Source: an uncultured Tessaracoccus sp.
GTDB taxonomy: Bacteria; Actinomycetota; Actinomycetes; Propionibacteriales; Propionibacteriaceae
Assembly (NCBI RefSeq): GCF_943914565.1
Contig: NZ_CALUCN010000013.1
Location: forward strand, 11,429-75,428
Direction: 5' to 3'
DNA length: 64,000 bases
Positions 50,016 through 57,546 of the stretch are shown here, piece by piece. The notes beneath the pieces were generated by a model, which had not been told where the DNA came from, did no database searches, and saw nothing but the letters and a program-made list of their open reading frames with translations. Both the position numbers and the translations under genes were made by a program. Every line of letters begins with the position of its first letter. The stretch's first letter is position 1.

Positions 50016-51259
50016 GGGAGACCTTCCTTGGGGGCTGGCGTGGTCGTGAGCGCCGGCGGTGGTGTGGCGAAGGCCGGCACCGCCGCGACCACGAGCAGCG
50101 CGAGCAGGGTCGGGGTGAGCTGGGGCCACGTGAACGGCGCGACCTCGGGGGTGAGCGCGCTCGGGTCGCCGTGGCGGCGCAGCCACTGGACGGTGCCGAC
50201 ACCCGCGGCGCCGCAGAGCACGGTGAGCGTCTCCGCGACGCCGAACCGGTCGGGGCGGTACCGGGTACGCCGGACGTGCCGGCCGGTGACGCGCATCGCG
50301 AGCACGACGAGGGCCAGCCCGAGCACGAGCAGTGCCAGCTCGACCACGTCGACGCCGGCGATCCGGAGGCGGCCGGGGCGGGGTTGCGCGAGCAGCTCGT
50401 ACGACCACACCGACAGCACCGCGACCCCGGCGAGGCCGAGCGTCGTGGCCCGGGCGCGTTCGGCGGGGCGCGCGTCGCCCGCGCGGCCGTACCCGCGGGC
50501 CTCCATGCTCGCCGCGAGCGCCACCGAGCGTTCGAGCGCGTCGGAGAGCACGGGCACGACGATCGTCTCGACGACGCCCAGCCGCTGCCGCCGGGTCGTG
50601 GCGGCGCGTGCCCGGCGCAGTCTGCGCACCTTCAGCACCCGTCGGATCGAGTCGCCCAGCTGCGGCAGCGCCGAGAACGCGACGATGAGGATCGTGCCCA
50701 GCTCGTACAGCGCCGACGGGAGCGCCGCGAGCAGCCGTTTGGGGTTGACCAGCGAGTTCGCCGCGCCGACGCACACGATCACCGTCGCGAGCCGCATGCC
50801 GTCGTAGGCGCCGTGCAGGAGCGACTCGAGCGACACGGGCCCGAGCAGTCGGATCCCGCCGACCCACGCGGGCAAGGGGATCTCCGGCAGGCGGAACAGC
50901 ACCGTCGGGCCGTCCCCGCCACCGAACAGCACCCGGAAGGCGATCCGGACCACGACGATGAACCCGGCCAGGACGAGGTAGTACCGGAACCCCTTCGCCC
51001 ACGGGTTGTCACCACGTCTGGAGACCGTCACGAGCGTCGCGACGACCATGAGCGACGCCAGCAGCAGCGGATTGGTCGTCATGCTGGCCACCACGGCGAG
51101 CGCGATCGCCCACCCCCACCACGCGAACGGGTGGAGGGGTCGGGGGAGCAGGTAGCGACGGATCATCCCCGACGTCAATCCCGCAGGCAGGTGCGTCCGG
51201 TGCCACCGTGGCACCGGGACCACCCGCCGGTGCAGGAGCATGCGGACATGCCGATGCAT
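50012..51259 (-). CDS. ECF transporter T component (energy-coupling membrane protein)
   Basis: About 415 aa. Hydrophobic helices alternate with a long basic cytoplasmic stretch that contains the Ala-Arg-Gly coupling motif SMEARGYGR. A second half (about 270-400) adds further membrane segments, longer than a minimal EcfT. The start is uncertain: ATG 51259 gives the longest frame; ATG 51166 (MIRRYLLPRPLHPF) resembles a typical EcfT N-terminus. No clear ribosome-binding site is seen for either. It lies 36 bp after the 40-aa ORF. Confidence 0.85.
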   Translation of the reverse strand: MHRHVRMLLHRRVVPVPRWHRTHLPAGLTSGMIRRYLLPRPLHPFAWWGWAIALAVVASMTTNPLLLASLMVVATLVTVSRRGDNPWAKGFRYYLVLAGFIVVVRIAFRVLFGGGDGPTVLFRLPEIPLPAWVGGIRLLGPVSLESLLHGAYDGMRLATVIVCVGAANSLVNPKRLLAALPSALYELGTILIVAFSALPQLGDSIRRVLKVRRLRRARAATTRRQRLGVVETIVVPVLSDALERSVALAASMEARGYGRAGDARPAERARATTLGLAGVAVLSVWSYELLAQPRPGRLRIAGVDVVELALLVLGLALVVLAMRVTGRHVRRTRYRPDRFGVAETLTVLCGAAGVGTVQWLRRHGDPSALTPEVAPFTWPQLTPTLLALLVVAAVPAFATPPPALTTTPAPKEGLP

Positions 51260-51295
51260 CGGCCGGTGAGCGCGCGCGACGCACGCCGCACCACG

Positions 51296-51418
51296 TCACA
51301 CATGCGTGTCGGGGACGCGGGTCGCCCTGTCCGCAGGGCTGTCGGGCGCGCGGAGTCCGAGGCCGATCGCGAACGCGACGATGGCCCCGGTAGCCAGCTT
51401 CGACGGGGTCCTTGCCAT
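51296..51418 (-). CDS. 40-residue ORF with a membrane segment, between riboswitch and ecfT
   Basis: MARTPSKLATGAIVAFAIGL then GLRAPDSPADRATRVPDTHV: a basic start, one hydrophobic stretch of about 13-14 residues (too short for a firm call) and a polar tail ending with His. The ATG at 51418 is preceded by AAGGAAAGG at ideal spacing, the strongest ribosome-binding site of the locus. It is the first gene after the cobalamin riboswitch. It could be a small transporter subunit, loosely like CbtB, or merely a translated leader that loads ribosomes for ecfT. No family was recognised. Confidence 0.5.
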   Translation of the reverse strand: MARTPSKLATGAIVAFAIGLGLRAPDSPADRATRVPDTHV

Positions 51419-51440
51419 GACGGCTACCTTTCCTTGCATG

Positions 51441-51543
51441 TCGGTGTGAGCAGGAGGTCCGACTCGTCTGGCGACATCACGGTTGCGCGTCAGTATCGGA
51501 TTCGCACCGATTTCCCCGGCTCGGGGCCCAACCCTACCCGCAC
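51441..51543 (-). ncRNA. Cobalamin (B12) riboswitch
   Basis: On the minus strand the conserved core is plain: GGGGAAATCGGTGCGAATC (about 51517-51499) followed by CGATACTGACGCGCAACCG (51498-51480) and, 20 nt later, GAGTCGGACCTCCTGC. These match the AdoCbl-type B12 element (GGGAA-x-CGGTGnnAATCCG, CTGnCGCGCAaCcGT, AGTC...CCTGC). The outer boundaries (about 51550 to 51436) are estimated. It precedes the 40-aa ORF ribosome-binding site and would repress the ECF operon when cobalamin is bound. Confidence 0.85.
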
Positions 51544-51591
51544 GTCCGGGGCTCTGCGACAATGGACGTCCCACCCTTGGAGAGGAGCCCC

Positions 51592-52245
51592 ATGACCGCG
51601 GACGCCGTGATCTTCGACCTCGACGGCACGCTCATCGACACCGAGCAGGTGTGGGACGAGGTGCGTCGCGGGCTCGCCACCGACGCCGGCATCACGTGGC
51701 GTCCCGAGTACTCGACCGCGATGATGGGCATGTCCACGCCCGAGTGGAGCCGTTACCTCTCGGAGGTCGTCGGCCTCCCCGTGCCGCCCGAGGAGGCGGC
51801 ACGCATGACCGTGCAGGGCATGGTCGACCACTACACGTCCGGGGTCACGATCCAGCCGGGCGCCGTGCGGGCCGTCGAACGGATGGCGGGGGAGTTCCGC
51901 GTCGGGATCGCATCGTCGTCGCCGCGCGTGCTCATCGAAGCGGCCGCATCCGAGATGGGAATCACCGAACTGCTCGACGCGACGGTCTCCACCGAGGAGT
52001 GCCGACGCGGCAAGCCCGCCCCCGACGGCTACCTCGCGGCCTGCGCGGCGCTCGACTGCCTGCCGGGCCGGACCGTCGCCGTCGAGGACTCCGAGCCGGG
52101 CATCCTCTCCGCGCTCCACGCAGGTCTGAGCGTCGTTGCGGTGCCGGTCGACGCGCACCGTCCCTCCGACGAGTTGCTGGCCCGCACGACGGTGCTCGGC
52201 TCGCTCGACGAGCTCACGGTCGAGCTCGTCCGCGGCCTCGCCTGA
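51592..52245 (+). CDS. HAD-superfamily hydrolase (phosphatase/phosphomutase type)
   Basis: A 217-aa protein. Motif I is VIFDLDGTLIDTEQVW with the nucleophile Asp and catalytic Asp two residues later. A four-helix cap of the beta-phosphoglucomutase type spans about 20-80. Motif II is GIASSSPRVLI, motif III Lys is in CRRGKPAPDGYL, and motif IV is VAVEDSEPGIL. The substrate is a small phosphorylated molecule, not determinable here. ATG 51592 has GGAGAGGAG upstream. A GACAAT -10-like box is at 51558-51563. Confidence 0.88.
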   Translation: MTADAVIFDLDGTLIDTEQVWDEVRRGLATDAGITWRPEYSTAMMGMSTPEWSRYLSEVVGLPVPPEEAARMTVQGMVDHYTSGVTIQPGAVRAVERMAGEFRVGIASSSPRVLIEAAASEMGITELLDATVSTEECRRGKPAPDGYLAACAALDCLPGRTVAVEDSEPGILSALHAGLSVVAVPVDAHRPSDELLARTTVLGSLDELTVELVRGLA

Positions 52246-52249
52246 CGGG

Positions 52250-52828
52250 TCAGCGCAACGGCACGAAGAGGTACTCGCCGACGCGGCGGATCTCGGCCTT
52301 GCCGTCCTGCCGCTTCTGCACGCGCCACAGCTGACCGGCCACCGGCATCACGAGGATCCCGCCCGGGCGCAGCTGCGCGAACAGCTCCGGCGGCATGCGG
52401 CGCGCGGCGGCCGAGACGAGGATGCGGTCGTAGGGGCCGCGACCGGCGTGGCCCAGCTTGCCCTTCACCGCCTGCGCGATCTCGGCCCAAGGGCGGTCCG
52501 TCGCGGCCAGGTTCGCGCGCCCGAACTCGACGAGCTGCGGCTCGATCTCCAGACCGAGCACGTGCCCCTCGGGGCCGGTGAGGTGCGCGAGCAGCGCCGT
52601 CGTCCACCCGGAGCCGGCGCCGACGTCGAGCACCGAGGCGCCCTCCGGCACGTCGAGCAGCGTCAGCATGTCGCGCACGGTCGTGGGCTGGGAGTTGGTC
52701 TGGTTGCGTCCAATGGGCAGCGGTCGGTCCTCGTCGGCGCGGTCGCGCACCTGCTCGGGCAGGAATCCCACCCTCGGTGTGGCGCGCAGGGCCTCGTCGA
52801 CGCGTGCCTCGGTGCGGTCCTCGGTCAT
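52250..52828 (-). CDS. Protein-L-isoaspartate O-methyltransferase family protein
   Basis: A 192-aa SAM methyltransferase of the PCMT family that repairs isoaspartyl residues. N-terminal RVGFLPEQVRDRADEDRPLP and GRNQTNSQPTTVRDMLTLLD match PCMT (the family has a SQP-containing loop). The SAM motif is VLDVGAGSGWTTALLA, then LGLEIEPQLVEFGRANL. It is convergent with the HAD gene and 17 bp downstream of a small hypothetical on the same strand. ATG has GGAGGAAGGA upstream. Confidence 0.9.
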   Translation of the reverse strand: MTEDRTEARVDEALRATPRVGFLPEQVRDRADEDRPLPIGRNQTNSQPTTVRDMLTLLDVPEGASVLDVGAGSGWTTALLAHLTGPEGHVLGLEIEPQLVEFGRANLAATDRPWAEIAQAVKGKLGHAGRGPYDRILVSAAARRMPPELFAQLRPGGILVMPVAGQLWRVQKRQDGKAEIRRVGEYLFVPLR

Positions 52829-52845
52829 GGATGTCCTTCCTCCGG

Positions 52846-53211
52846 TCAGTCGAGCAGCGCGTCGAGTGCCTGCACGACGCGTGCGTTCTCGGCGGCGAGC
52901 GCCCGGTACTCCTCCGGGGGTTCGCCGCGGTACAGCGGGCGCACGGTGAGCCCGTAGTCGTAGAGGTCCTGCCGGTCGAACTCGGGCGCCGCCCCGAGCG
53001 CGTCCGCCTCGGTGCGGGCACGGACGAGGTCACCGATCCGGCCTTGCCAGCCGGGATTCTCCTGCGGGAACTCGGCGTCGCGCATCCGTCGCGTGAGCGC
53101 CGTCAGCGCCGACGACAGCTCGTCCAGCTGCGCACGCTTCGCCTCGACGTCGATCGGGGCGACCTCCTCGTCGGCACCTGCCCGGGAGAACAGTCTGCGG
53201 AACAGTCCCAT
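52846..53211 (-). CDS. Small hypothetical protein
   Basis: A 121-aa soluble protein. It starts MGLFRRLFSRAGADEE, then a helical, charged stretch (ELSSALTALTRRMRDAEFPQ) and GLTVRPLYRGEPPEEYRALA near the end, predicted mostly helical. No domain is recognised. An excellent AAGGAGGT precedes ATG 53211. Probably co-transcribed with the PCMT gene. Confidence 0.7.
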   Translation of the reverse strand: MGLFRRLFSRAGADEEVAPIDVEAKRAQLDELSSALTALTRRMRDAEFPQENPGWQGRIGDLVRARTEADALGAAPEFDRQDLYDYGLTVRPLYRGEPPEEYRALAAENARVVQALDALLD

Positions 53212-53266
53212 GGGTCCACCTCCTTGGCAGCCAACCTAGCGCACCGCGGCTGGCCGGGCGCTGCGA

Positions 53267-53272
53267 TAGCCT
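53267..53272 (+). promoter_or_regulatory. Candidate -10 box (TAGCCT) for the 53.3-kb lipoprotein gene
   Basis: Lies exactly 7 nt before GTG 53280. Confidence 0.5.
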
Positions 53273-53279
53273 GCACCGC

Positions 53280-54479
53280 GTGAAGTACGCCGTGGCCCTC
53301 ACCGCCGTCCTCGCGCTCGCGCTCTCCGCGTGCGCCGACGACGGCCCGGCCCCCGACCCGGGCAGCTCCGTCGGGGGCACGTCCTCCGTCGCGCCCGCGA
53401 GCGTCGAACCGGTCGTGGCGGTGCCCGGGCTCGCCGAGCTGGGGCTCGAGCGGGCCACGGTGAGCGTGGCCGCACAGCCGGGCGCCGTCGTCGACAGCGC
53501 CGACGGCCTCACGCTCGTGCCGCCCGCGGACGGCGAGGACGTGGCGGTCGTCCACCTCGGCTACGACGGCAAGGAACGGTGGCGACACGCGGTCGAGGCT
53601 CCGGACGTCGACGGCGACGTGCGTCCGCGGCTGAGCCTCGACGAGGGACTGGGCGTCGTCGCGGTGTGGTTCACCCGGGACAGCGGCAGCGACAACGCCG
53701 AGGTGGTGGGCGACATCCACTGGTACGCCCTCGACGACGGGGAGGGCGGCACGCTGCGCCCCGAACGCGCCGACCGCACGTCGCGCGTCGAGTCCTGGCG
53801 CGGCCTCGTCGGCTACATGAGCTTCCCCGACGCGGCCGGGCCGTCCACGTCGGTGACCTACCTGGACGACACCCGCGAAGCGCGCACGCTCACCTGGAGC
53901 GGCGTGCTCGGGGCCGGCGAGCAGTCGTGGCTGACCGGCGTCGTCGACGGGCGCCCCGTCTACTCCGTCACCGACGCCGAGCACCGGGTGCAGCTGCACC
54001 AAGGGGACCGCACGGTCCTTACGGGCGCGGCGTCGAACACCCGGTGGGCAGCCCTGCCCAGCGGCGTCGTCGCGGCCGTCGGGGTGCCGGGCAGCAACAT
54101 GGTGGTGGTCGACCGGGACGGCACCGTGCTGCTCGACCACGCCGGCGAGTGCCGCACGGGCAGCGCCGTCGTCGCCCACGGCACACAGATCTGGTCCGGC
54201 GCGCTCCTCCACGACGTGGGCACCGGCACCACCCGCTGCGTCGACGCAGTCGCGGAGCACGGCGCCGAGCTCACCGGCATGACCCCGTCGGGCGTCGCGC
54301 TCGCCCGCGCGTCGGACGGCGCGCTCGTGTTGTCCGAGCCCGCCTACGGTGAGCTGCGGGAGACCTCGGTGCAGGTCCCCGTCCACGCCCGCGACGGGTA
54401 CCTCCTCGTCGAGGACACCCGCGACGACGAGCGCCACGTGGTCTCGGTGTTCCGCGCCGACGACCTCACGCTGCACTGA
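53280..54479 (+). CDS. Lipoprotein, probable beta-propeller-like domain
   Basis: A 399-aa secreted lipoprotein. Signal MKYAVALTAVLALALSACAD has its lipobox Cys at 18. The mature part begins with a Pro/Ser/Gly linker and continues as beta-rich repeats with phrases typical of PQQ/WD-like propellers (VVHLGYDGKERWRHAVEAPD, VVDRDGTVLLDHAGECRTG). Function unknown. The start GTG 53280 is supported by a -10 box 7 nt upstream. Divergent from the small hypothetical gene. Confidence 0.8.
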   Translation: MKYAVALTAVLALALSACADDGPAPDPGSSVGGTSSVAPASVEPVVAVPGLAELGLERATVSVAAQPGAVVDSADGLTLVPPADGEDVAVVHLGYDGKERWRHAVEAPDVDGDVRPRLSLDEGLGVVAVWFTRDSGSDNAEVVGDIHWYALDDGEGGTLRPERADRTSRVESWRGLVGYMSFPDAAGPSTSVTYLDDTREARTLTWSGVLGAGEQSWLTGVVDGRPVYSVTDAEHRVQLHQGDRTVLTGAASNTRWAALPSGVVAAVGVPGSNMVVVDRDGTVLLDHAGECRTGSAVVAHGTQIWSGALLHDVGTGTTRCVDAVAEHGAELTGMTPSGVALARASDGALVLSEPAYGELRETSVQVPVHARDGYLLVEDTRDDERHVVSVFRADDLTLH

Positions 54480-54591
54480 CCCGCGCCGCCCGCCGCCGTC
54501 GTCCATCCGTTACACTGTCCGGGCACGGGAACGCGCGCCGCGGAGAGAGGTTGGGATCCACGGCCGACGCAGTCGTCCCCCAGGAGCCTGA

Positions 54592-55806
54592 ATGACCACC
54601 CGTCCGTCCCTCGTCCGCCACGGCGGATGGGCCTTCCTCGTCACCGCCGTGATCGGACGCCAGCCCCCCGCGATGGTGCAACTGGGGCTGCTCATGTACG
54701 TGGCCGCAGAGGGCCTCGGGCTGCCGCTCGGCGGAGCCACCGTCGCCGCCGTCGGGCTCGGCACCGCGCTCAGCGCAACGCTCATCGGGCGTCTCGTCGA
54801 CGCGTTCGGGCCGCTGCCCGTCGTCGCCGCCGCGACGGTGGTGCAGGTGAGCGGACTCGCCGCGATCCGCGCCGCGACCCCGGGCCTCGTCGCCGGCACG
54901 GTGCCGCACGGGGTGCTCCTGCTGATGGCCGGGCTCTGTGGCCTCGCCAACCCCCAGATCGGGCCGATCGTCCGCGCGCACTGGTCGCACCTCAGCCGGG
55001 CCCGGCACGAGCCGGGGCTCGTCGGGGTCGCGCTGGGTTACGAGGGCGCGATGGACGAGATGAGCTTCATCGTCGGGCCGGTCGTGGCGAGTCTGCTCGT
55101 CGCCGCGTTGGGCCCCGGTCCCGCCCTGTACACGCTCATGGCGATCATCGTCGTCGGGCAGGGCGTGTTCATCGTCCACCTGTGGCTCGCCCGGGCCGAG
55201 TGGGGGCACAGCCCCGCGGTCGCGGGCCGCGACCGGGCGCCGACGAAGCTGCCGTTCGGCGCGCTCCTGCCGCCGATGGTGATCCTGCTGGCCGTGGGTG
55301 TCACGTTCGGGTCCGTGCAGACGGCGCTCACGGCACAGCACGCCGCAGCCGGCACCGAGTACCTGACCGGGATCATCTACGGTTCGGTGGGGATCGGGTC
55401 GGCATGCTCCTCGATCGTCACCCCGCGGCTGCCCCCGCGCATCTCGACCGCGACGCGGCTGCTGTTCGGCGCGTGCGGGCTCGTGCTCGCGGGCGTCGCG
55501 TTCTCGTTCCTGCTGTCGCTGTGGCCCGCCCTGGTCGTCGCGATCCTCATGGGGGTGGGGATCGGCGTGGTGCTCGTCACCGGGTTCGCGCGGGCGGAGG
55601 AGGTGGCGCCGACGGGACGGATCGCGTCGGCGATGACGATGCTGTCGATGTGCCTCACCCTGGGTGTGTCGTTCGGCGCCGCACTCGCCGGCCGGCTGAG
55701 CGAGGTGCCGGCGCGGGGGTTCTGGCCCGTCGTCGTCTCGGGCCTGGTGGCGATCCTCGCCTCGCGCTACATCGCCCACCAGCAGCGTCGCGCCCGACGC
55801 GGGTGA
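54592..55806 (+). CDS. MFS transporter
   Basis: A 404-aa carrier with about 12 hydrophobic segments (WAFLVTAVIGRQPPAMVQLG at the start; PLGGATVAAVGLGTALSATL with the loop-2 region LIGRLVDAFG). It resembles exporter-type MFS proteins; the substrate is unknown. ATG 54592 has AGGAGCC upstream. A TACACT -10-like box at about 54511 would give a leader of about 70 nt. It is convergent with the VIT-type gene. Confidence 0.85.
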   Translation: MTTRPSLVRHGGWAFLVTAVIGRQPPAMVQLGLLMYVAAEGLGLPLGGATVAAVGLGTALSATLIGRLVDAFGPLPVVAAATVVQVSGLAAIRAATPGLVAGTVPHGVLLLMAGLCGLANPQIGPIVRAHWSHLSRARHEPGLVGVALGYEGAMDEMSFIVGPVVASLLVAALGPGPALYTLMAIIVVGQGVFIVHLWLARAEWGHSPAVAGRDRAPTKLPFGALLPPMVILLAVGVTFGSVQTALTAQHAAAGTEYLTGIIYGSVGIGSACSSIVTPRLPPRISTATRLLFGACGLVLAGVAFSFLLSLWPALVVAILMGVGIGVVLVTGFARAEEVAPTGRIASAMTMLSMCLTLGVSFGAALAGRLSEVPARGFWPVVVSGLVAILASRYIAHQQRRARRG

Positions 55807-55818
55807 GTGGGCTCCGCG

Positions 55819-56568
55819 TCAGCCGAGGCCCTGGGTGCCCAGCAGCGAGCCGATGAGGAACGTCGCGGTGAGTGCGAGCGCCCCGCCCAGCACCACGCGC
55901 ACCATTGCGCGCACCGGGCGCGCGTCGCCCAGGCGGGCGCCCGTGTAGCCGGTGATCGCGAGGGCGAGCAGCACCGAGACGAACGTGACGGGCACCTTCG
56001 CCGGAACCGGCACGAGCACCGCGACCAGCAGCGGCAGGAGCGCGCCCAGGAGGAACGACACGAACGACGCGAACGCGGCGTGCCACGGGCTCACGACCTC
56101 GCCCTCGCTCAGGTGGAGCTTCGCGTCGAGGTGGGCGCCGATCGCGTCGTGGTCGGTGAGCTCCACCGCGACGCGCTCCGCGGTCTTCCGGCTCAGCCCC
56201 TTGCGCTCGTAGACGTCGGCGAGCGCCCGCAGCTCGCGGTCGGGGTGCCGCCTGAGGTCGCGGCGTTCCTTGGCGATGAGCGCGCGTTGCGCGTCGGAGG
56301 AGGAGGCGACCGAGACGTACTCGCCGAGCGCCATCGAGATCGCGCCACCGGAGACCGCGGCTGCGCCGGCGACGAGCAGTGGGCCCAGCTGCGGTGTCGC
56401 ACCGGCGACGCCGACCACGACGGCCGCGGTGGACACGATCCCGTCGTTGGCCCCCAGGATGCCCGCGCGCAGCCAGTTGAGGCGCTGGGCGGTGTCGCCC
56501 ACCGAGGGGCGGTCGTCGCGGTGGGCGGGCGTGGATGTGTCGGCAGGGGAGTCAGTCGGGGCGTCCAT
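55819..56568 (-). CDS. VIT1/CCC1-type divalent metal transporter
   Basis: A 249-aa membrane protein of the VIT family (iron/manganese). The hallmark start is LNWLRAGILGANDGIVSTAA. SGGAISMALGEYVSVASSSD is the second conserved helix. A charged cytoplasmic helical region (about 95-155) is followed by three C-terminal membrane segments. The N-terminal 35 residues are polar. Start ATG 56568 has TATGGT 6 nt upstream, consistent with leaderless expression. Confidence 0.9.
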   Translation of the reverse strand: MDAPTDSPADTSTPAHRDDRPSVGDTAQRLNWLRAGILGANDGIVSTAAVVVGVAGATPQLGPLLVAGAAAVSGGAISMALGEYVSVASSSDAQRALIAKERRDLRRHPDRELRALADVYERKGLSRKTAERVAVELTDHDAIGAHLDAKLHLSEGEVVSPWHAAFASFVSFLLGALLPLLVAVLVPVPAKVPVTFVSVLLALAITGYTGARLGDARPVRAMVRVVLGGALALTATFLIGSLLGTQGLG

Positions 56569-56574
56569 ACCCTG

Positions 56575-56580
56575 ACCATA
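56575..56580 (-). promoter_or_regulatory. Candidate -10 box (TATGGT) for the VIT-type gene
   Basis: Lies 6 nt before ATG 56568 on the minus strand. Confidence 0.45.
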
Positions 56581-56647
56581 GGGATGTCCCGGGCGCCCCG
56601 CCAGCAAGGGAAGGCAACCCTGACTTGGGGATTTGCCCGTGAGTCGG

Positions 56648-57421
56648 TTAGCGTCGACGGCGCTCGCTCAGCTTCGTGAGCTCGGCGCGCTCCCGCTTGC
56701 TGAGGGCGTCCATGCCCTGGGCGTTGATCTTGTCCAGCAGGGCGTCGAGCCGCTCGGCGTCGCTGTGCGCACGGCGTTGCTGCCGCGACGGCCGGGCGGG
56801 CCTGCGCCGAACGGGACGTCGTCGGCGCGCGGGGAGCCAGGAGACGCCCCGGAGGAGGCCGTTGCTCCGAGCCCAGAGCGCTCCGCCGAGCAGCGCGAGC
56901 ACCAACCCGAGGATCGCGCCCAGGTTGCCGTCGGTGACGAGCGGGAGCAGCTGGAGCAGCAGGATGACGACGCCGATCACCCAGGCGGGGATCCGGAAGA
57001 AGAACGGTCGGGTGGGGGACTCGGCGATGAACAGCAGGATGAGGATGAGCTCGAGGTCGCGCAGCCCCATGAGGTACGACGTGCCGGGCAGGACGAGCCC
57101 GGCGAAGCAGTGCGACGCGGTGACGATCGCCCAGAGCCCTGCGAGGAACGTCGCCATCCGACGGTGGCCCAGCTCGTCCTCGAGCAGCTTGCCGAAGTAC
57201 CAGAACAGCAGGAGCGTGATGACCGTCCAGAGGGCGAAGGGCTCGACGAACGGCCACGTCAGCAGCCGCCAGAGCTGCCCGGCGAGCACCGTGTCGACGA
57301 CCATCACGCCGCCGGCGGCCACCGGCGGCACCAGCGCGGCGACGAGCGCCCCGAGCGCGGCGAGTGCGGTGACCAACACGGTCGTCGTCACCTGCGCGCT
57401 GCCCACACGGAACCATCCCAT
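56648..57421 (-). CDS. Rhomboid-like membrane protein, probably non-catalytic
   Basis: A 257-aa protein with a rhomboid-like membrane core. GQLWRLLTWPFVEPFALWTV is the conserved TM1/L1 region, followed by LLLFWYFGKLLEDELGHRRM (normally G.LLE..WG). The position where active rhomboids have GxSG reads YLMGLRDLELILILL, without Ser, and no paired catalytic His is obvious in the last helix. A basic linker follows, then a C-terminal helical domain (RLDALLDKINAQGMDALSKR), seen in other rhomboid-type proteins. So it is probably a pseudoprotease that binds or chaperones membrane proteins. Confidence 0.8.
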   Translation of the reverse strand: MGWFRVGSAQVTTTVLVTALAALGALVAALVPPVAAGGVMVVDTVLAGQLWRLLTWPFVEPFALWTVITLLLFWYFGKLLEDELGHRRMATFLAGLWAIVTASHCFAGLVLPGTSYLMGLRDLELILILLFIAESPTRPFFFRIPAWVIGVVILLLQLLPLVTDGNLGAILGLVLALLGGALWARSNGLLRGVSWLPARRRRPVRRRPARPSRQQRRAHSDAERLDALLDKINAQGMDALSKRERAELTKLSERRRR

Positions 57422-57546
57422 GGCTCCAGCGTCGCACGTCGCGGGGCATCCTGCACAGTCCGACCACGGAGCAACGCCACCTCAACGCGAACATCAGACA
57501 TCCGATGATAGGGTGCTGCCAATTCACGAGCATCAGAGAGGATGAC

